DNA of 64,000 nt from contig NZ_OBMO01000014.1 in assembly GCF_900217905.1 (NCBI RefSeq), positions 62,001-126,000 on the forward strand. Reading direction: 5' to 3'. A program made the translations under genes and the position numbers. The notes under the pieces were generated by a model. It saw only the letters and a program-made list of their open reading frames with translations. It was not told where the DNA came from and ran no database searches. Source of the stretch: Alloalcanivorax xenomutans. GTDB lineage: Bacteria > Pseudomonadota > Gammaproteobacteria > Pseudomonadales > Alcanivoracaceae. Below are positions 25,977 to 34,812 of the stretch, one piece after another. Each line of letters begins with the position of its first letter. Within the stretch, counting starts at the first letter, position 1.

Positions 25977-26792
25977 TCAATCCTCCGGCCCGGCCAGCAA
26001 AGTCCGATACCGGTCGATGCACTCGATGTTCTCACGCGGGTAATCCGGCGCCAGATACGCCAGTGTCTCCGCCAATAAATGCGCCACCCGGGCACGGGCG
26101 TCGTCCTTGTCATCATTGGCAATCAGATGCCAGGGAGCATGTCCGGTGTGAGTGGCGATGAGGGTTTCATTGACCCGTTCCAGATACAGGTCGCGGGACA
26201 ACCAGTTGTCGATGTCCGCCGGCTCGAACTTCCAGCGTTTGCGTGGTTTGTTGAGGCGCTTGAGCAGCCGCTTGCGTTGCTCCTCCGCCGAGGTGTTCAG
26301 CCACACCTTGATGATGCGGGTGCCCTCGCGGTGCAGATGATGCTCGAAATCGTTGATGGCCTGATAGCGGCCGGGCCAGTCCGGCTCTTCCGGGACCTCG
26401 ACCACCGGCCAGAGCCGCTCGGCCAGGACCGCTTCATAATGACTGCGATTGAACGCCACCACCTGCCCCCGCGCCGGCAAACGCGGCCATACCCGCCAGA
26501 GAAAGTCATGGTTGAGTTCATCCCCCAGCGGCCGGCCGAAGGAATAGGCGCGGAACGCCGCGGGGTCCATGGCCCGCGCCAGAGTACGGATCAGGCTGTC
26601 CTTGCCAGCCGCGTCCAGTCCCTGCACCACCAGCAACACCCCATAACGCTGGCAGGCATACAGCCGCCGCTGGTGCTCATGCAATCGTTCCCGGCTCTCT
26701 TCCAGTGGTGGTGGCGGTTCGCTGGCGAGGGTGGGCAGCTTGCGCACGTCCAGGGTGCCGGCGGCGGGCCAGCCGTAAGGGTCGATTTCCAT
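25977..26792 (-). CDS. ppk2: polyphosphate kinase 2 family protein
   Basis: Uses polyphosphate to phosphorylate nucleotides. It has 271 residues from the start at 26792 (MEIDPYGWPAAGTLDVRKLP), chosen because GGGAG lies eight bases upstream; 26807 is possible. Walker A is VVQGLDAAGKDSLIRTL near residues 56-71. The Walker B region reads VVAFNRSHYEAVLAERL, Asn where many PPK2 have Asp. A lid region with KRLNKPRKRWKFEPADID follows. Sequence is closest in style to the class I/III AMP/ADP-phosphorylating PPK2s; substrate preference is inference. It lies between amt and SCP2. Confidence 0.88.
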   Translation of the reverse strand: MEIDPYGWPAAGTLDVRKLPTLASEPPPPLEESRERLHEHQRRLYACQRYGVLLVVQGLDAAGKDSLIRTLARAMDPAAFRAYSFGRPLGDELNHDFLWRVWPRLPARGQVVAFNRSHYEAVLAERLWPVVEVPEEPDWPGRYQAINDFEHHLHREGTRIIKVWLNTSAEEQRKRLLKRLNKPRKRWKFEPADIDNWLSRDLYLERVNETLIATHTGHAPWHLIANDDKDDARARVAHLLAETLAYLAPDYPRENIECIDRYRTLLAGPED

Positions 26793-27000
26793 GCCGGGGT
26801 CTCCCATTGCGATACCCCGAGCATAACGGTCCCGGCATGGCATTGTCGTTACGCCAGACGCCGGTAATGAAAAACCGGGCACACCATCCTGGCAGGCATA
26901 TTTACGGCTCATCGCGGTTTAGAGCTCCTCCTGGACAGCGGAGCCCATTCTCGTTGTTCCGCGATGGTTTACCACCTGCCGTTCCAAAGCGTCCGACGCC

Positions 27001-28314
27001 TTACAGGTCGTAGCCACGCTCCTCGTGCAACGCCAGATCCAGCCCCTGGGTCTCTTCGTCCGGCGTCACCCGCAGCGGCGAGAACAGCCCCACCAGCTTC
27101 AGAACGCCCCAGGTCACCACGGCGGTGTAGACGAAGGTCACCACCACGCCCAATGCCTGCACCCCCACCTGCTGCAACATACCGTAGTCCGGCTTGGCGA
27201 AACCGAAGCCGGAGAACACGCCCAGCTCCGTGGATGCGAACACCCCGGCCAGCAGCGTGCCGAGTATGCCGCCAACGCCGTGCACCGGGAACACATCCAG
27301 GGAATCGTCGATCCGCCATTTCTGCTTCACCACCAGCACCATGTAGAAACACAGCACGCCGGCGCACAGACCGATCACCAGCGCCGCACCCGGCCCGACG
27401 AAGCCGGAAGCCGGCGTGATGGTGCCGAGACCGGCCACCATGCCGGTGGCGATACCCAGCGCCGAGGGCTTGCCGAACTTCAGATACTCCATGGTCACCC
27501 AGGCCAGGGAACCGGCGGCGGCGGAAATGTGGGTCACCAGCATGGCCATGGCGGCATTGCCGTCGGCGGCCAGGGCGGAACCGCCATTGAAACCGAACCA
27601 GCCCACCCACAGCATGCCGGCGCCGGTCACCGTCATGGTCATGTTGTGCGGCATCATCGCCTGCCCCGGCCAGCCTTTACGCCGCCCCAGTTCCAGGGCC
27701 GCCACCAGCGCCGCCACCCCGGCGGTGATGTGCACCACGGTGCCGCCGGCGAAGTCGTACAGTCCCAGTTCAGCCAGCCAGCCGCCGCCCCACACCCAGT
27801 GGCACACCGGCACGTACACCAGCAGCACCCACAGACCACTGAACGCCAGCATGGCACCGAAGCGCATACGTTCGGCGAAGGCGCCGACGATCAGCGCCGG
27901 AGTGATGATGGCAAAGGTCATCTGAAACAACGCGTGCAGGCTCAAAGGCAGCGATCCGGACAAGCTCTCACGGGTCATGCCGGCAAAGAAGGCCAGATCC
28001 AGGCCACCAATCCAGGCGTTGGCGGCGCCGCCATCAGTGAACGCCAGGGAATAGCCGGCCACCAGCCAGATCAGCGACACCAGACAGGCGATGGCGAAAC
28101 ACTGCATCAGCACCGACAGCACATTCCGGCCCCGCACCAGGCCGCCATAGAACAGACTCAGCCCCGGCAAGGTCATGAACAACACCAAAGCAGTGGCGGT
28201 CAGAATCCAGGCGGTGTCGGCCTGATTCAGGGTATCGGCGGAAGCCACGCCTGGCAGCAGCAACACCGCCAGCCATCCCAACCATCGCCGCGAAGAAATC
28301 AGAGATATGCCCAT
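27001..28314 (-). CDS. amt: ammonium transporter
   Basis: Amt/Rh-family ammonium channel. It has 437 residues from the ATG at 28314, with AGGA upstream. A signal peptide MGISLISSRRWLGWLAVLLL ends near AVASA-like GVASA (residue 26), as in AmtB. Then about eleven helices: GLSLFYGGLVRGRNVLS, DFAGGTVVHITAGVAALVAA (pore His region), GWFGFNGGSALAADGNAAMA, and FPVHGVGGILGTLLAGVFAS (second pore His). The 40-residue cytosolic tail could contact PII. No glnK is adjacent. Two NtrC-like sites and a sigma54-like element lie upstream. Confidence 0.95.
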   Translation of the reverse strand: MGISLISSRRWLGWLAVLLLPGVASADTLNQADTAWILTATALVLFMTLPGLSLFYGGLVRGRNVLSVLMQCFAIACLVSLIWLVAGYSLAFTDGGAANAWIGGLDLAFFAGMTRESLSGSLPLSLHALFQMTFAIITPALIVGAFAERMRFGAMLAFSGLWVLLVYVPVCHWVWGGGWLAELGLYDFAGGTVVHITAGVAALVAALELGRRKGWPGQAMMPHNMTMTVTGAGMLWVGWFGFNGGSALAADGNAAMAMLVTHISAAAGSLAWVTMEYLKFGKPSALGIATGMVAGLGTITPASGFVGPGAALVIGLCAGVLCFYMVLVVKQKWRIDDSLDVFPVHGVGGILGTLLAGVFASTELGVFSGFGFAKPDYGMLQQVGVQALGVVVTFVYTAVVTWGVLKLVGLFSPLRVTPDEETQGLDLALHEERGYDL

Positions 28315-28400
28315 AGATCGAATTCCTGGTCCTCGAAGGCCGCCCGGGCGGCCGGTTGCACCAGCGGGAAGCAGCCCGCCCCAATTGCACCGGACAAGGG

Positions 28401-28418
28401 CATTCAAGAATCGGGCCA
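28401..28418 (-). promoter_or_regulatory. possible sigma54 promoter of amt
   Basis: On the minus strand TGGCCCG-N4-TTGAA matches the -24/-12 spacing (GG-N10-GA), but the -12 dinucleotide is GA rather than GC. It is placed about 90 bases upstream of the amt ATG and about 60-110 bases downstream of two NtrC-like sites. The imperfect -12 makes this tentative. Confidence 0.35.
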
Positions 28419-28470
28419 GGGAGGCATTGCCCGGAATTCGGGCATATCAGGGCATAAGCACCGTTATTGC

Positions 28471-28485
28471 GCACAATATCGGTGC
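28471..28485. promoter_or_regulatory. NtrC-like site 1 upstream of amt
   Basis: GCAC-AATATCG-GTGC fits the NtrC consensus half-site arrangement GCAC-N7-GTGC exactly. Its centre is 31 bases (about three helical turns) from a second site at 28502-28516, a spacing that favours cooperative binding. Confidence 0.55.
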
Positions 28486-28501
28486 CAGGGCAGAGCATTT
28501 G

Positions 28502-28516
28502 GCACTGTTTTTGTGC
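28502..28516. promoter_or_regulatory. NtrC-like site 2 upstream of amt
   Basis: GCAC-TGTTTTT-GTGC, a second exact GCAC-N7-GTGC dyad. Together with site 1 it fills the middle of the 308-base amt upstream region; nothing else is evident in that spacer. Confidence 0.55.
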
Positions 28517-28622
28517 ACTTCCGATGTTATCAATCAGTGCGGAAAGATGGACGGGATGGACATCTCCTCCCCTGCCTGCCCGGCACCGGTGCGGCGGGCG
28601 GGCAGGACCGGCGGGTGCCGCG

Positions 28623-29492
28623 TCAGTACAGGTAGGTAAACATCTTGCGGCGGTATTCACTGGCCAGCGGATCGCCCTTGGGCAGGCAGTCGAACACCTG
28701 CAGCAGAGCTGCCCGGGCAACCCCTTCCTCATAGTCACGATGATCCCGCAACAAGGTCAGCAGCGCCTCCAGCCCTTCACGGAACTGGCCGGCGGCGGCG
28801 GCCCGCAGCCCATAGGCATGCAGATCCTCCGGCTTGCCGTCGGCTTGGATGCGTTCCGCCAGCGTCTTCAGGCTCTCGTTGCCGGCCGGCAGCTTGTCCA
28901 GCAGGGCAAAGCGGGCACGGAACGGACGCAACTCCTCCACGTCCTCGGCGATTTCCGCCAACACCGACTGCGCCTCGTCCTGACGGCCTTCGCCGAGCAG
29001 GAATTCCACCAACAACGCACGGAAAGCGTGTTTGTCCGGCTGTTGCTGCAGCGTCTGCCGCAGGGCCTGCTCCGCCTGATCGCCGTGGCCGGCCTCGATG
29101 GCCATGCGGACCTGCTCGAGAAACCCTTCTTCCTGTTCTTTCTCGGCGGCTTCCGGATCCAGCACCGGCGCCAGCCATTGGCGGAGAGCCCCTTCGCTCT
29201 GGGCCCCCTCCAACTCCGCCACCAACTGGCCCTGATAGACCAGCTTCAGGGACGGCAGGCTGCGTACGCCGAACTGCGCGGCGATGTTCTGCTGCTCATC
29301 GGCATTGACCTTGGCCAGGATCAGCTTGCCCTGATACTCAGCGGCCAGTTTTTCCAGGGTCGGTGCCATTTGCAGGCAGGGCTGGCACCAGGGCGCCCAG
29401 AAATCCACCAGTACCGGCGTCTGCCGACTGGCTTCCAGCACCTGCTGAATATTTTGTTCGTTAACGTCAATGATCGAGGCGTTGTCTTGCAC
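28623..29492 (-). CDS. CnoX/YbbN-like thioredoxin with TPR-like C-terminus
   Basis: Periplasm-free (no signal peptide) thioredoxin-fold chaperone-type protein of 289 residues. The thioredoxin domain (residues 1-110) has VLVDFWAPWCQPCLQMAP, so both redox cysteines are kept with Gln in place of Gly; in E. coli YbbN the first Cys is lost. SLPSLKLVYQGQ contains the cis-Pro. Residues 120-289 are helical repeats (EQALRQTLQQQPDKHAFRAL). CnoX proteins protect proteins from HOCl and hand them to GroEL; that role here is by family. Confidence 0.9.
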   Translation of the reverse strand: MQDNASIIDVNEQNIQQVLEASRQTPVLVDFWAPWCQPCLQMAPTLEKLAAEYQGKLILAKVNADEQQNIAAQFGVRSLPSLKLVYQGQLVAELEGAQSEGALRQWLAPVLDPEAAEKEQEEGFLEQVRMAIEAGHGDQAEQALRQTLQQQPDKHAFRALLVEFLLGEGRQDEAQSVLAEIAEDVEELRPFRARFALLDKLPAGNESLKTLAERIQADGKPEDLHAYGLRAAAAGQFREGLEALLTLLRDHRDYEEGVARAALLQVFDCLPKGDPLASEYRRKMFTYLY

Positions 29493-29620
29493 CGCAATGC
29501 TCCTGTCGGGGGTGTCGGGACCAGGGAGAGCGGCAATTGTACGTAATTCCGCGCGTCAACGACATCCGCACCCACCGCGCGGGATTCATCCGATAGTCAC
29601 CGCGGCGACGTCAAATACGG

Positions 29621-29649
29621 TTAAAAGACCCCACGAACACAGGTATAAA
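29621..29649 (+). promoter_or_regulatory. possible fadE promoter
   Basis: TTAAAA (29621-29626) and TATAAA (29644-29649), spacing 17, lie about 100 bases upstream of the fadE start. The -10 is good and the -35 weak. I did not find a convincing FadR-type operator. Confidence 0.35.
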
Positions 29650-29751
29650 GGTAGACTAAAGTCGTCCCCAAGTGTCGTCGCAGGGGAGCGCACACGGACG
29701 GGACAACACCGGATGCCACCGGTGCCATTCACGCTGGCAAAGGAGATGACC

Positions 29752-32211
29752 ATGTTGAGTCTGCTGGCCTTGCTGATTCTGGCCGCCACTCTGATCACTG
29801 TTTTCTATTTACAACTGTCGCTGACCGTCGGCTCCATCACTTTCGTGGTGGCGTACCTGTTGTGCGGTGTGCTGTTCGCCGGCTGGTTGTTGAATCCTCT
29901 GCTGCTGATTCTGGTGGCGGCGGCCCTGGTGGTGCTCAACCACCCGGGACTGCGTCGCAAGCTGATCGTCCAGCCGGTGTTCAACAGCCTCGGCAAGGTA
30001 ATGCCGCCGATCGGCGATACCGAGCGCGAAGCCATCGAAGCGGGCGCCACCTGGTTCGAGGCCGAGCTGTTCAGCGGCAAGCCGGACTGGGATGATTTTT
30101 CCAAGACCCGCTTCACCACCCTCAGCGAGGAGGAGCAGTCCTTCATCGACAACGAGGTGGAACAGCTCTGCGGCATGCTCAATGAATGGCAGATTTACCA
30201 TGAGCTGCGCGACCTGCCCGAGGAGGTCTGGCAATTCCTCAAGGACAAGGGTTTCTTCGGCCTGATCATCCCCAAGGAGTACGGCGGCAAGGATTTCAGC
30301 CCCTACGCCCAGAGCCGGGTGATGAGCAAGATCGCCACCCGTTCACTGACCGCCGCCGTCACCGCCATGGTGCCCAACTCCCTCGGCCCGGGTGAACTGC
30401 TGGCCAAATACGGCACCGACGAACAGAAACAACGCTGGCTGCCGGATCTGGCCGCCGGCAAGGAAATCCCCTGCTTCGGTCTGACCGGGCCCGAGGTGGG
30501 GTCCGACGCCAGCAACCTGCCCGACCGCGGCGTGATCTGCACCCAGGAGGTGGATGGCGAGGAAGTGCTGGGCATGCGTCTGAGCTTCGCCAAGCGCTGG
30601 ATCACCCTGGCGCCCATCGCCACCGTGGTGGGGCTCGCCTTCAAACTGTATGACCCGGATCATCTGCTCGGCGACGAGGAAGAGCTGGGCATCACCTGCG
30701 CCCTGCTCCCCGCCGACACCCCCGGCGTGGAAATCGGCCGGCGTCATAACCCCGGCGGCTCGCCGTTCATGAACGGGCCGATCAACGGCTCCGACGTGTT
30801 CGTGCCCCTGGACGCCATCATCGGCGGCCCGGACATGGCCGGCAAAGGCTGGCGCATGCTGATCGAATGCCTGGGCGCCGGGCGCGGCGTCTCCCTGCCG
30901 GCCCTGGCCACCGCCAGCGCCGAGATGGGCTACCAGACGGCCGGCGCCTTCGGCCGCATCCGCCGCCAGTTCAACACCGCCGTTGGGCAGTTCGAGGGGG
31001 TACAGGAAGCCTCCGCTGAAGTGGCCGGCCTCGCCTACACCCTGGAGGCCTACCGCCATCTGGTTACCCGGGGGCTGGAAGAAGGCACTATTTCGGTGGT
31101 CACCGCCATGGCCAAGTACCATTCCACCGAAATGATGCGCCGCCTGATCAACCGCGGCATGGACATCGCCAGCGGCCGCGCGGTGCAGGCCGGGCCACGC
31201 AACTTCATGGCACTGCCCTACCAGGCCATCCCCATCGCCATCACGGTGGAAGGCGCCAATATCCTGACCCGCTCGCTGATGATCTTCGGCCAGGGCGCGC
31301 TGCGCTGCCATCCTTTCCTCTACGACGAACTCAACGCCCTGCAGGACGAGGACAAGGAGCGCGGCCTGGAGGCCTTCGAGGCACTGTTCCTCAAGCACGC
31401 CGGTCACACCATCGGCAATATGTGCCGGGGCCTGGCCCATGCCCTGACCGGCGGCCGCCTGGCGGACATCCCCGCCAACGCGGACAGCTTCAGCACCCCC
31501 TGGTACCGTCTGATCAGCCGCTACAGCGCGGTGCTGGCCAGCACCTCCGACGCCGCTTTCGCATTGCTGGGCGGCGACCTCAAACGTCGCGAACTGCTCA
31601 GCGCGCGGCTCGGCGATGCCCACAGCCAATTGCTGATCGCCTGCGCCGTGCTCAAGTTCCATGGCACCCTGCCCCGGGACGAAGCTAACGACGCCCATGC
31701 CACCTATGCCCTGCATCACGCCCTGAGCCAGGCCCACGAAGCCTTGGAGGCGTTCTACCGCAACCTAGGCGTGTTCGGCATCGGCTGCCTGTTGAAAGGC
31801 TGGTTCTTCCCGCTCGGCCGCCCGGCCGGCGCCCACCGTCCTGGAGACGATCTGATCCGCACCGTTGGCGACCAGATCATGGAGCCCACCAGCGTGCGGG
31901 AATCCCTGGCCAGCTTCACCTACCGCTGTGATGACCCGGAAGACGCCATCGGCCGGGTGGAAAACACCTACCGCAAACTGCTGGAGGTGGAACCCGCCTA
32001 CCTGGCCTTCCTCAAGGCCGACGGCAAAGGCGAGTTGGATGGGGAAACCCTGGAAGAACGCCTGCACGTGGCGGTGGCCAAGGGCGTGATTGCCGGCGAC
32101 AAGGTGAACGAGCTGCTCGAGTACGACGCCCTGCGCTACGACTGTCTGCTCACCGACGCTTTCGACTTCGAACTCAAAGAGGTGAAAATGCACACCGAAC
32201 GGCCGGTGTGA
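29752..32211 (+). CDS. fadE: acyl-CoA dehydrogenase, long FadE type
   Basis: First step of beta-oxidation: FAD-dependent acyl-CoA to 2-enoyl-CoA. It has 819 residues from the ATG at 29752, set by AAAGGAG six bases upstream; this matches E. coli FadE (814), roughly twice ordinary acyl-CoA dehydrogenases. Residues 1-70 are three hydrophobic segments (MLSLLALLILAATLITVFYL, VVAYLLCGVLFAGWLL), implying membrane association. The dehydrogenase core has KEIPCFGLTGPEVGSDASNL and FGRIRRQFNTAVGQFEGVQE; the C-terminal DUF1974-type domain follows. It is a single gene in this genome region; fatty acid/alkane-derived acyl-CoA is the expected substrate. Confidence 0.95.
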   Translation: MLSLLALLILAATLITVFYLQLSLTVGSITFVVAYLLCGVLFAGWLLNPLLLILVAAALVVLNHPGLRRKLIVQPVFNSLGKVMPPIGDTEREAIEAGATWFEAELFSGKPDWDDFSKTRFTTLSEEEQSFIDNEVEQLCGMLNEWQIYHELRDLPEEVWQFLKDKGFFGLIIPKEYGGKDFSPYAQSRVMSKIATRSLTAAVTAMVPNSLGPGELLAKYGTDEQKQRWLPDLAAGKEIPCFGLTGPEVGSDASNLPDRGVICTQEVDGEEVLGMRLSFAKRWITLAPIATVVGLAFKLYDPDHLLGDEEELGITCALLPADTPGVEIGRRHNPGGSPFMNGPINGSDVFVPLDAIIGGPDMAGKGWRMLIECLGAGRGVSLPALATASAEMGYQTAGAFGRIRRQFNTAVGQFEGVQEASAEVAGLAYTLEAYRHLVTRGLEEGTISVVTAMAKYHSTEMMRRLINRGMDIASGRAVQAGPRNFMALPYQAIPIAITVEGANILTRSLMIFGQGALRCHPFLYDELNALQDEDKERGLEAFEALFLKHAGHTIGNMCRGLAHALTGGRLADIPANADSFSTPWYRLISRYSAVLASTSDAAFALLGGDLKRRELLSARLGDAHSQLLIACAVLKFHGTLPRDEANDAHATYALHHALSQAHEALEAFYRNLGVFGIGCLLKGWFFPLGRPAGAHRPGDDLIRTVGDQIMEPTSVRESLASFTYRCDDPEDAIGRVENTYRKLLEVEPAYLAFLKADGKGELDGETLEERLHVAVAKGVIAGDKVNELLEYDALRYDCLLTDAFDFELKEVKMHTERPV

Positions 32212-32307
32212 GTCGCGGGCCGGGCGCCGGGGGGCCGGCGTCCGGCAGCATTTCGCTAATCAGACACAAAAACAATAAATCCTGTATGGCCAGACTGCCG
32301 GCAACGA

Positions 32308-32652
32308 CTACCTGGAAGCCCCATTCACCTTCGTGACCTCCAGATTGAATGGATCAATACCCTGTAAACACCCGGCGTTTATACCGTACTTGCCGGGCAA
32401 AGCGCGGGGCTTATGATGCGTGTAGATACCACAGGTCCTGCAGAAATAATGCTCGGCCACTTTAGTGTTGAACTGATAGCAACCCAGGCCGTGCTCTCCC
32501 TTTAACAGCTTAAAATCGGCTTGCTCTGCGTAGACCATTCTCGCCCCTTTCCTTGTGCAGATGGAGCAGTCACACATATAGGCCATGTCGAGGCTGCACC
32601 TGACCTCGAATACCACTGACTGGCAATGACAGCTTCCTTGATACGTATTCAT
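32308..32652 (-). CDS. GFA-family (glutathione-dependent formaldehyde-activating-like) zinc protein
   Basis: 114 residues from the ATG at 32652 (MNTYQGSCHCQSVVFEVRCS). Zinc-binding cysteines are seen as SCHCQS, MCDCSICTRKG and YFCRTCGIYTHHKP, the GFA/CENP-V pattern. Actual substrate is unknown in most GFA proteins. Its base composition is clearly lower in GC than the flanking fadE and minC, and it is followed upstream by a 545-base spacer full of inverted repeats, both hints of later acquisition. The frame extends upstream to 32730 without a better start. Confidence 0.85.
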   Translation of the reverse strand: MNTYQGSCHCQSVVFEVRCSLDMAYMCDCSICTRKGARMVYAEQADFKLLKGEHGLGCYQFNTKVAEHYFCRTCGIYTHHKPRALPGKYGINAGCLQGIDPFNLEVTKVNGASR

Positions 32653-32787
32653 GACTCGAAGACAACCCTGGCAGTGGTATTTACGATATGTGCTGCTGAA
32701 TTCCAGTCTTGAGCCTATCGTCCTCCCCAAACACGGGCAATCGAAGCCTGGATAGATTCGGAGCGAGAGTCCGCGGAGTTCGTGGAA

Positions 32788-32849
32788 AGCCGGCGGTCAG
32801 CGTTCCAGGACCGTGCTTCTCCCGCGTCCTGGAACGCTGATCGCCGGCT
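32788..32849. repeat. large inverted repeat upstream of the GFA gene
   Basis: The 24-base arms (32788-32811 and 32826-32849) are inverted copies with one mismatch, ending AGCCGGCG...; the loop is 14 bases. It would form a strong hairpin on either strand. It lies in the 545-base GFA-minC spacer. Confidence 0.85.
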
Positions 32850-32891
32850 CTCCTCCCCTGGCCAGAGGCACCCGCTCTCGGACCATCGCTG

Positions 32892-32998
32892 GCGCGACGT
32901 CAAAAATCGCTCCCGGCGATTTATTGCGGCTTGCCGTCCATGGCCGCCGCCCTCCGGGCCGTCGCGAGCGCGACGTCAAAAATCGCTCCCGGCGATTT
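32892..32998. repeat. two direct copies of a 31-base hairpin sequence
   Basis: The same 31 bases occur at 32892-32922 and 32968-32998 (period 76). Each contains the perfect stem AAATCGC/GCGATTT; in the second copy this extends to AAAAATCGC/GCGATTTTTT, which looks like an intrinsic terminator. The remaining spacer up to minC (33002-33197) holds no convincing gene. Confidence 0.85.
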
Positions 32999-33197
32999 TT
33001 TGATCGGCGGGTCCCAACATTGGCAAATTTAACAATGACCGTGGGTCGCGCGTCTTTCGCCGCTTGTCGGTTTCGTCTACGCTTTGCCGGATATGTCGAG
33101 TGCCCCCAATGGCCGGCTCATTCGCCGGTCAACCGGGGCCTTTGCCGCTTCCCGGCGGCCGCCTTCGACCCAATAAGCAGGTAAAAAGACCCAGTCA

Positions 33198-33926
33198 ATG
33201 ACAGTTTCCATCGAGGAAAAGGCAAGTTTCGAGTTCAAGGGCCGCATGCTGATGGCGACGGTCCTCTATCTCAAGGACCTGGACTCCCGTAGTCTGCATC
33301 AGCAAATCTCCCAACGGCTGGAAGACGCCGCCCAGTGGCTGCTGGACGCACCGGTGGTGGTGGATGTGGCCCATCCGGAAGAAGCCTCCCAGGTGGAGCT
33401 GCTGACCGCCGTGGACACCCTGCGCGGGCTGGGCGTCAATCTGGTCGCCCTGGCCCGCCACCCGGAACTGGACGACCAGGTGGCCGCCATGCTCGGCCTG
33501 GGCAGCATCAATCTGGCCAATGGCCGCGATGTGGCCCGCAGTGAGCCGCCGGCGCGCACCGGCAACAGCAAGTCCGCCCCGGCCGCCGCCGAGGACACCC
33601 TGGTGGTGGAGCAGCCGGTGCGTTCCGGACAACAGGTCTATGCCCGTGGCGATCTGATCGTGCTGGCTCCGGTGAGCACCGGCGCCGAATTGCTGGCCGA
33701 AGGCAATATTCATATATACAACACGTTGCGCGGACGGGCGCTGGCCGGCGTGCGGGGCAATGAGGCGGCGCGGATCTTCTGTCAGGATCTGGACGCGGAA
33801 CTGGTGTCCATCGCCGGCCATTACCGGGTCGCCGAGGATCTGCCTGACGCCTATCGACGCAAACCCGTGCAAATGAGCCTGGACGGCGACGCTATGTGCT
33901 TCGCCGATCTGATGGGCAAAAGTTGA
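33198..33926 (+). CDS. minC: septum site-determining protein MinC
   Basis: Inhibits FtsZ polymerisation away from midcell. It has 242 residues. The N-terminal domain (1-105) is followed by an Ala/Pro/Ser linker (ARTGNSKSAPAAAED), then the right-handed beta-helix C-terminal domain VRSGQQVYARGDLIVLAPVS with GAELLAEGNIHIYNTLRGRA, which binds MinD and FtsZ. It is first of minCDE. The ribosome binding site is weak (GTAAAAAG). Confidence 0.96.
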   Translation: MTVSIEEKASFEFKGRMLMATVLYLKDLDSRSLHQQISQRLEDAAQWLLDAPVVVDVAHPEEASQVELLTAVDTLRGLGVNLVALARHPELDDQVAAMLGLGSINLANGRDVARSEPPARTGNSKSAPAAAEDTLVVEQPVRSGQQVYARGDLIVLAPVSTGAELLAEGNIHIYNTLRGRALAGVRGNEAARIFCQDLDAELVSIAGHYRVAEDLPDAYRRKPVQMSLDGDAMCFADLMGKS

Positions 33927-33996
33927 GAACCTGTCGTTGCCGGTGTCCGGTAGCGGCTCGCACCTACGTCTGCAAGGACTTCGAGGAGAAGAGATC

Positions 33997-34809
33997 GTGA
34001 CAAAAATCGTGGTCGTGACATCCGGCAAGGGAGGAGTGGGCAAGACCACCACCAGCGCCGCCCTGGCAACCGGTCTCGCCATGCGTGGCCATAAAACCAC
34101 GGTAATCGATTTTGATGTGGGGCTGCGGAATCTGGACCTGATCATGGGTTGCGAGCGCCGCGTGGTTTACGACCTGGTCAACGTGATCAACGGTGACGCC
34201 AATCTCAAGCAGGGTCTGATCAAGGACAAGCGGGTGGAAAACCTGTTCATCCTGCCCGCCTCCCAGACCCGCGACAAGGATGCTCTGACCCAGGAAGGCG
34301 TGGAGAAGGTCCTCAACGGCCTGCGCGACATGGAGATGGAGTACGTAATCTGCGACAGCCCCGCGGGGATCGAGAAAGGTGCGCTGATGGCCGCCTACTT
34401 CGCCGACGAAGCGATCGTGGTGACCAACCCCGAAGTGTCCAGTGTGCGTGACTCCGACCGCATCCTGGGGATTCTTTCCAGCAAGACCCGCAAGGCCGAA
34501 CAGGGCGAAGGCGACATTCCCGCCCGGCTGCTGCTGACCCGCTACTCTCCGGAACGGGTGGACCGCGGCGAGATGCTGTCGGTGGGCGATGTGCAGGAAA
34601 TCCTGGCCGTGGACCTGCTCGGCGTGATTCCCGAATCCCAGGCCGTGCTCAATGCCAGTAACTCCGGCGCGCCGGTGATCCTGGATCTGGAATCCGATGC
34701 TGGCCTGGCGTACGCCGATGCCGTGGCGCGGTTCATTGGCGAGGAACGCCCCCACCGCTTCCTCACCGCCGCCAAGAAAGGATTGTTTGGACGACTGTTC
34801 GGAGGCTAA
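33997..34809 (+). CDS. minD: septum site-determining ATPase MinD
   Basis: Membrane-cycling ParA-type ATPase that recruits MinC. GTG start at 33997 with GAGGAG upstream gives 270 residues, identical in length to E. coli MinD. The deviant Walker A is VVTSGKGGVGKTTTSAALAT (residues 6-25) with the signature Lys; DFDVGLRNLDLIMG and CDSPAGIEKGALMA follow. The C-terminal amphipathic membrane helix ends KKGLFGRLFGG. It is 70 bases after minC and 3 bases before minE. Confidence 0.97.
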   Translation: MTKIVVVTSGKGGVGKTTTSAALATGLAMRGHKTTVIDFDVGLRNLDLIMGCERRVVYDLVNVINGDANLKQGLIKDKRVENLFILPASQTRDKDALTQEGVEKVLNGLRDMEMEYVICDSPAGIEKGALMAAYFADEAIVVTNPEVSSVRDSDRILGILSSKTRKAEQGEGDIPARLLLTRYSPERVDRGEMLSVGDVQEILAVDLLGVIPESQAVLNASNSGAPVILDLESDAGLAYADAVARFIGEERPHRFLTAAKKGLFGRLFGG

Positions 34810-34812
34810 ATC

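Noticed and set aside
27025-28635. 536-codon plus-strand frame opposite amt
   Set aside because: Compositional shadow (His/Gln/Gly repeats) of the amt coding strand; no ribosome binding site or motif.
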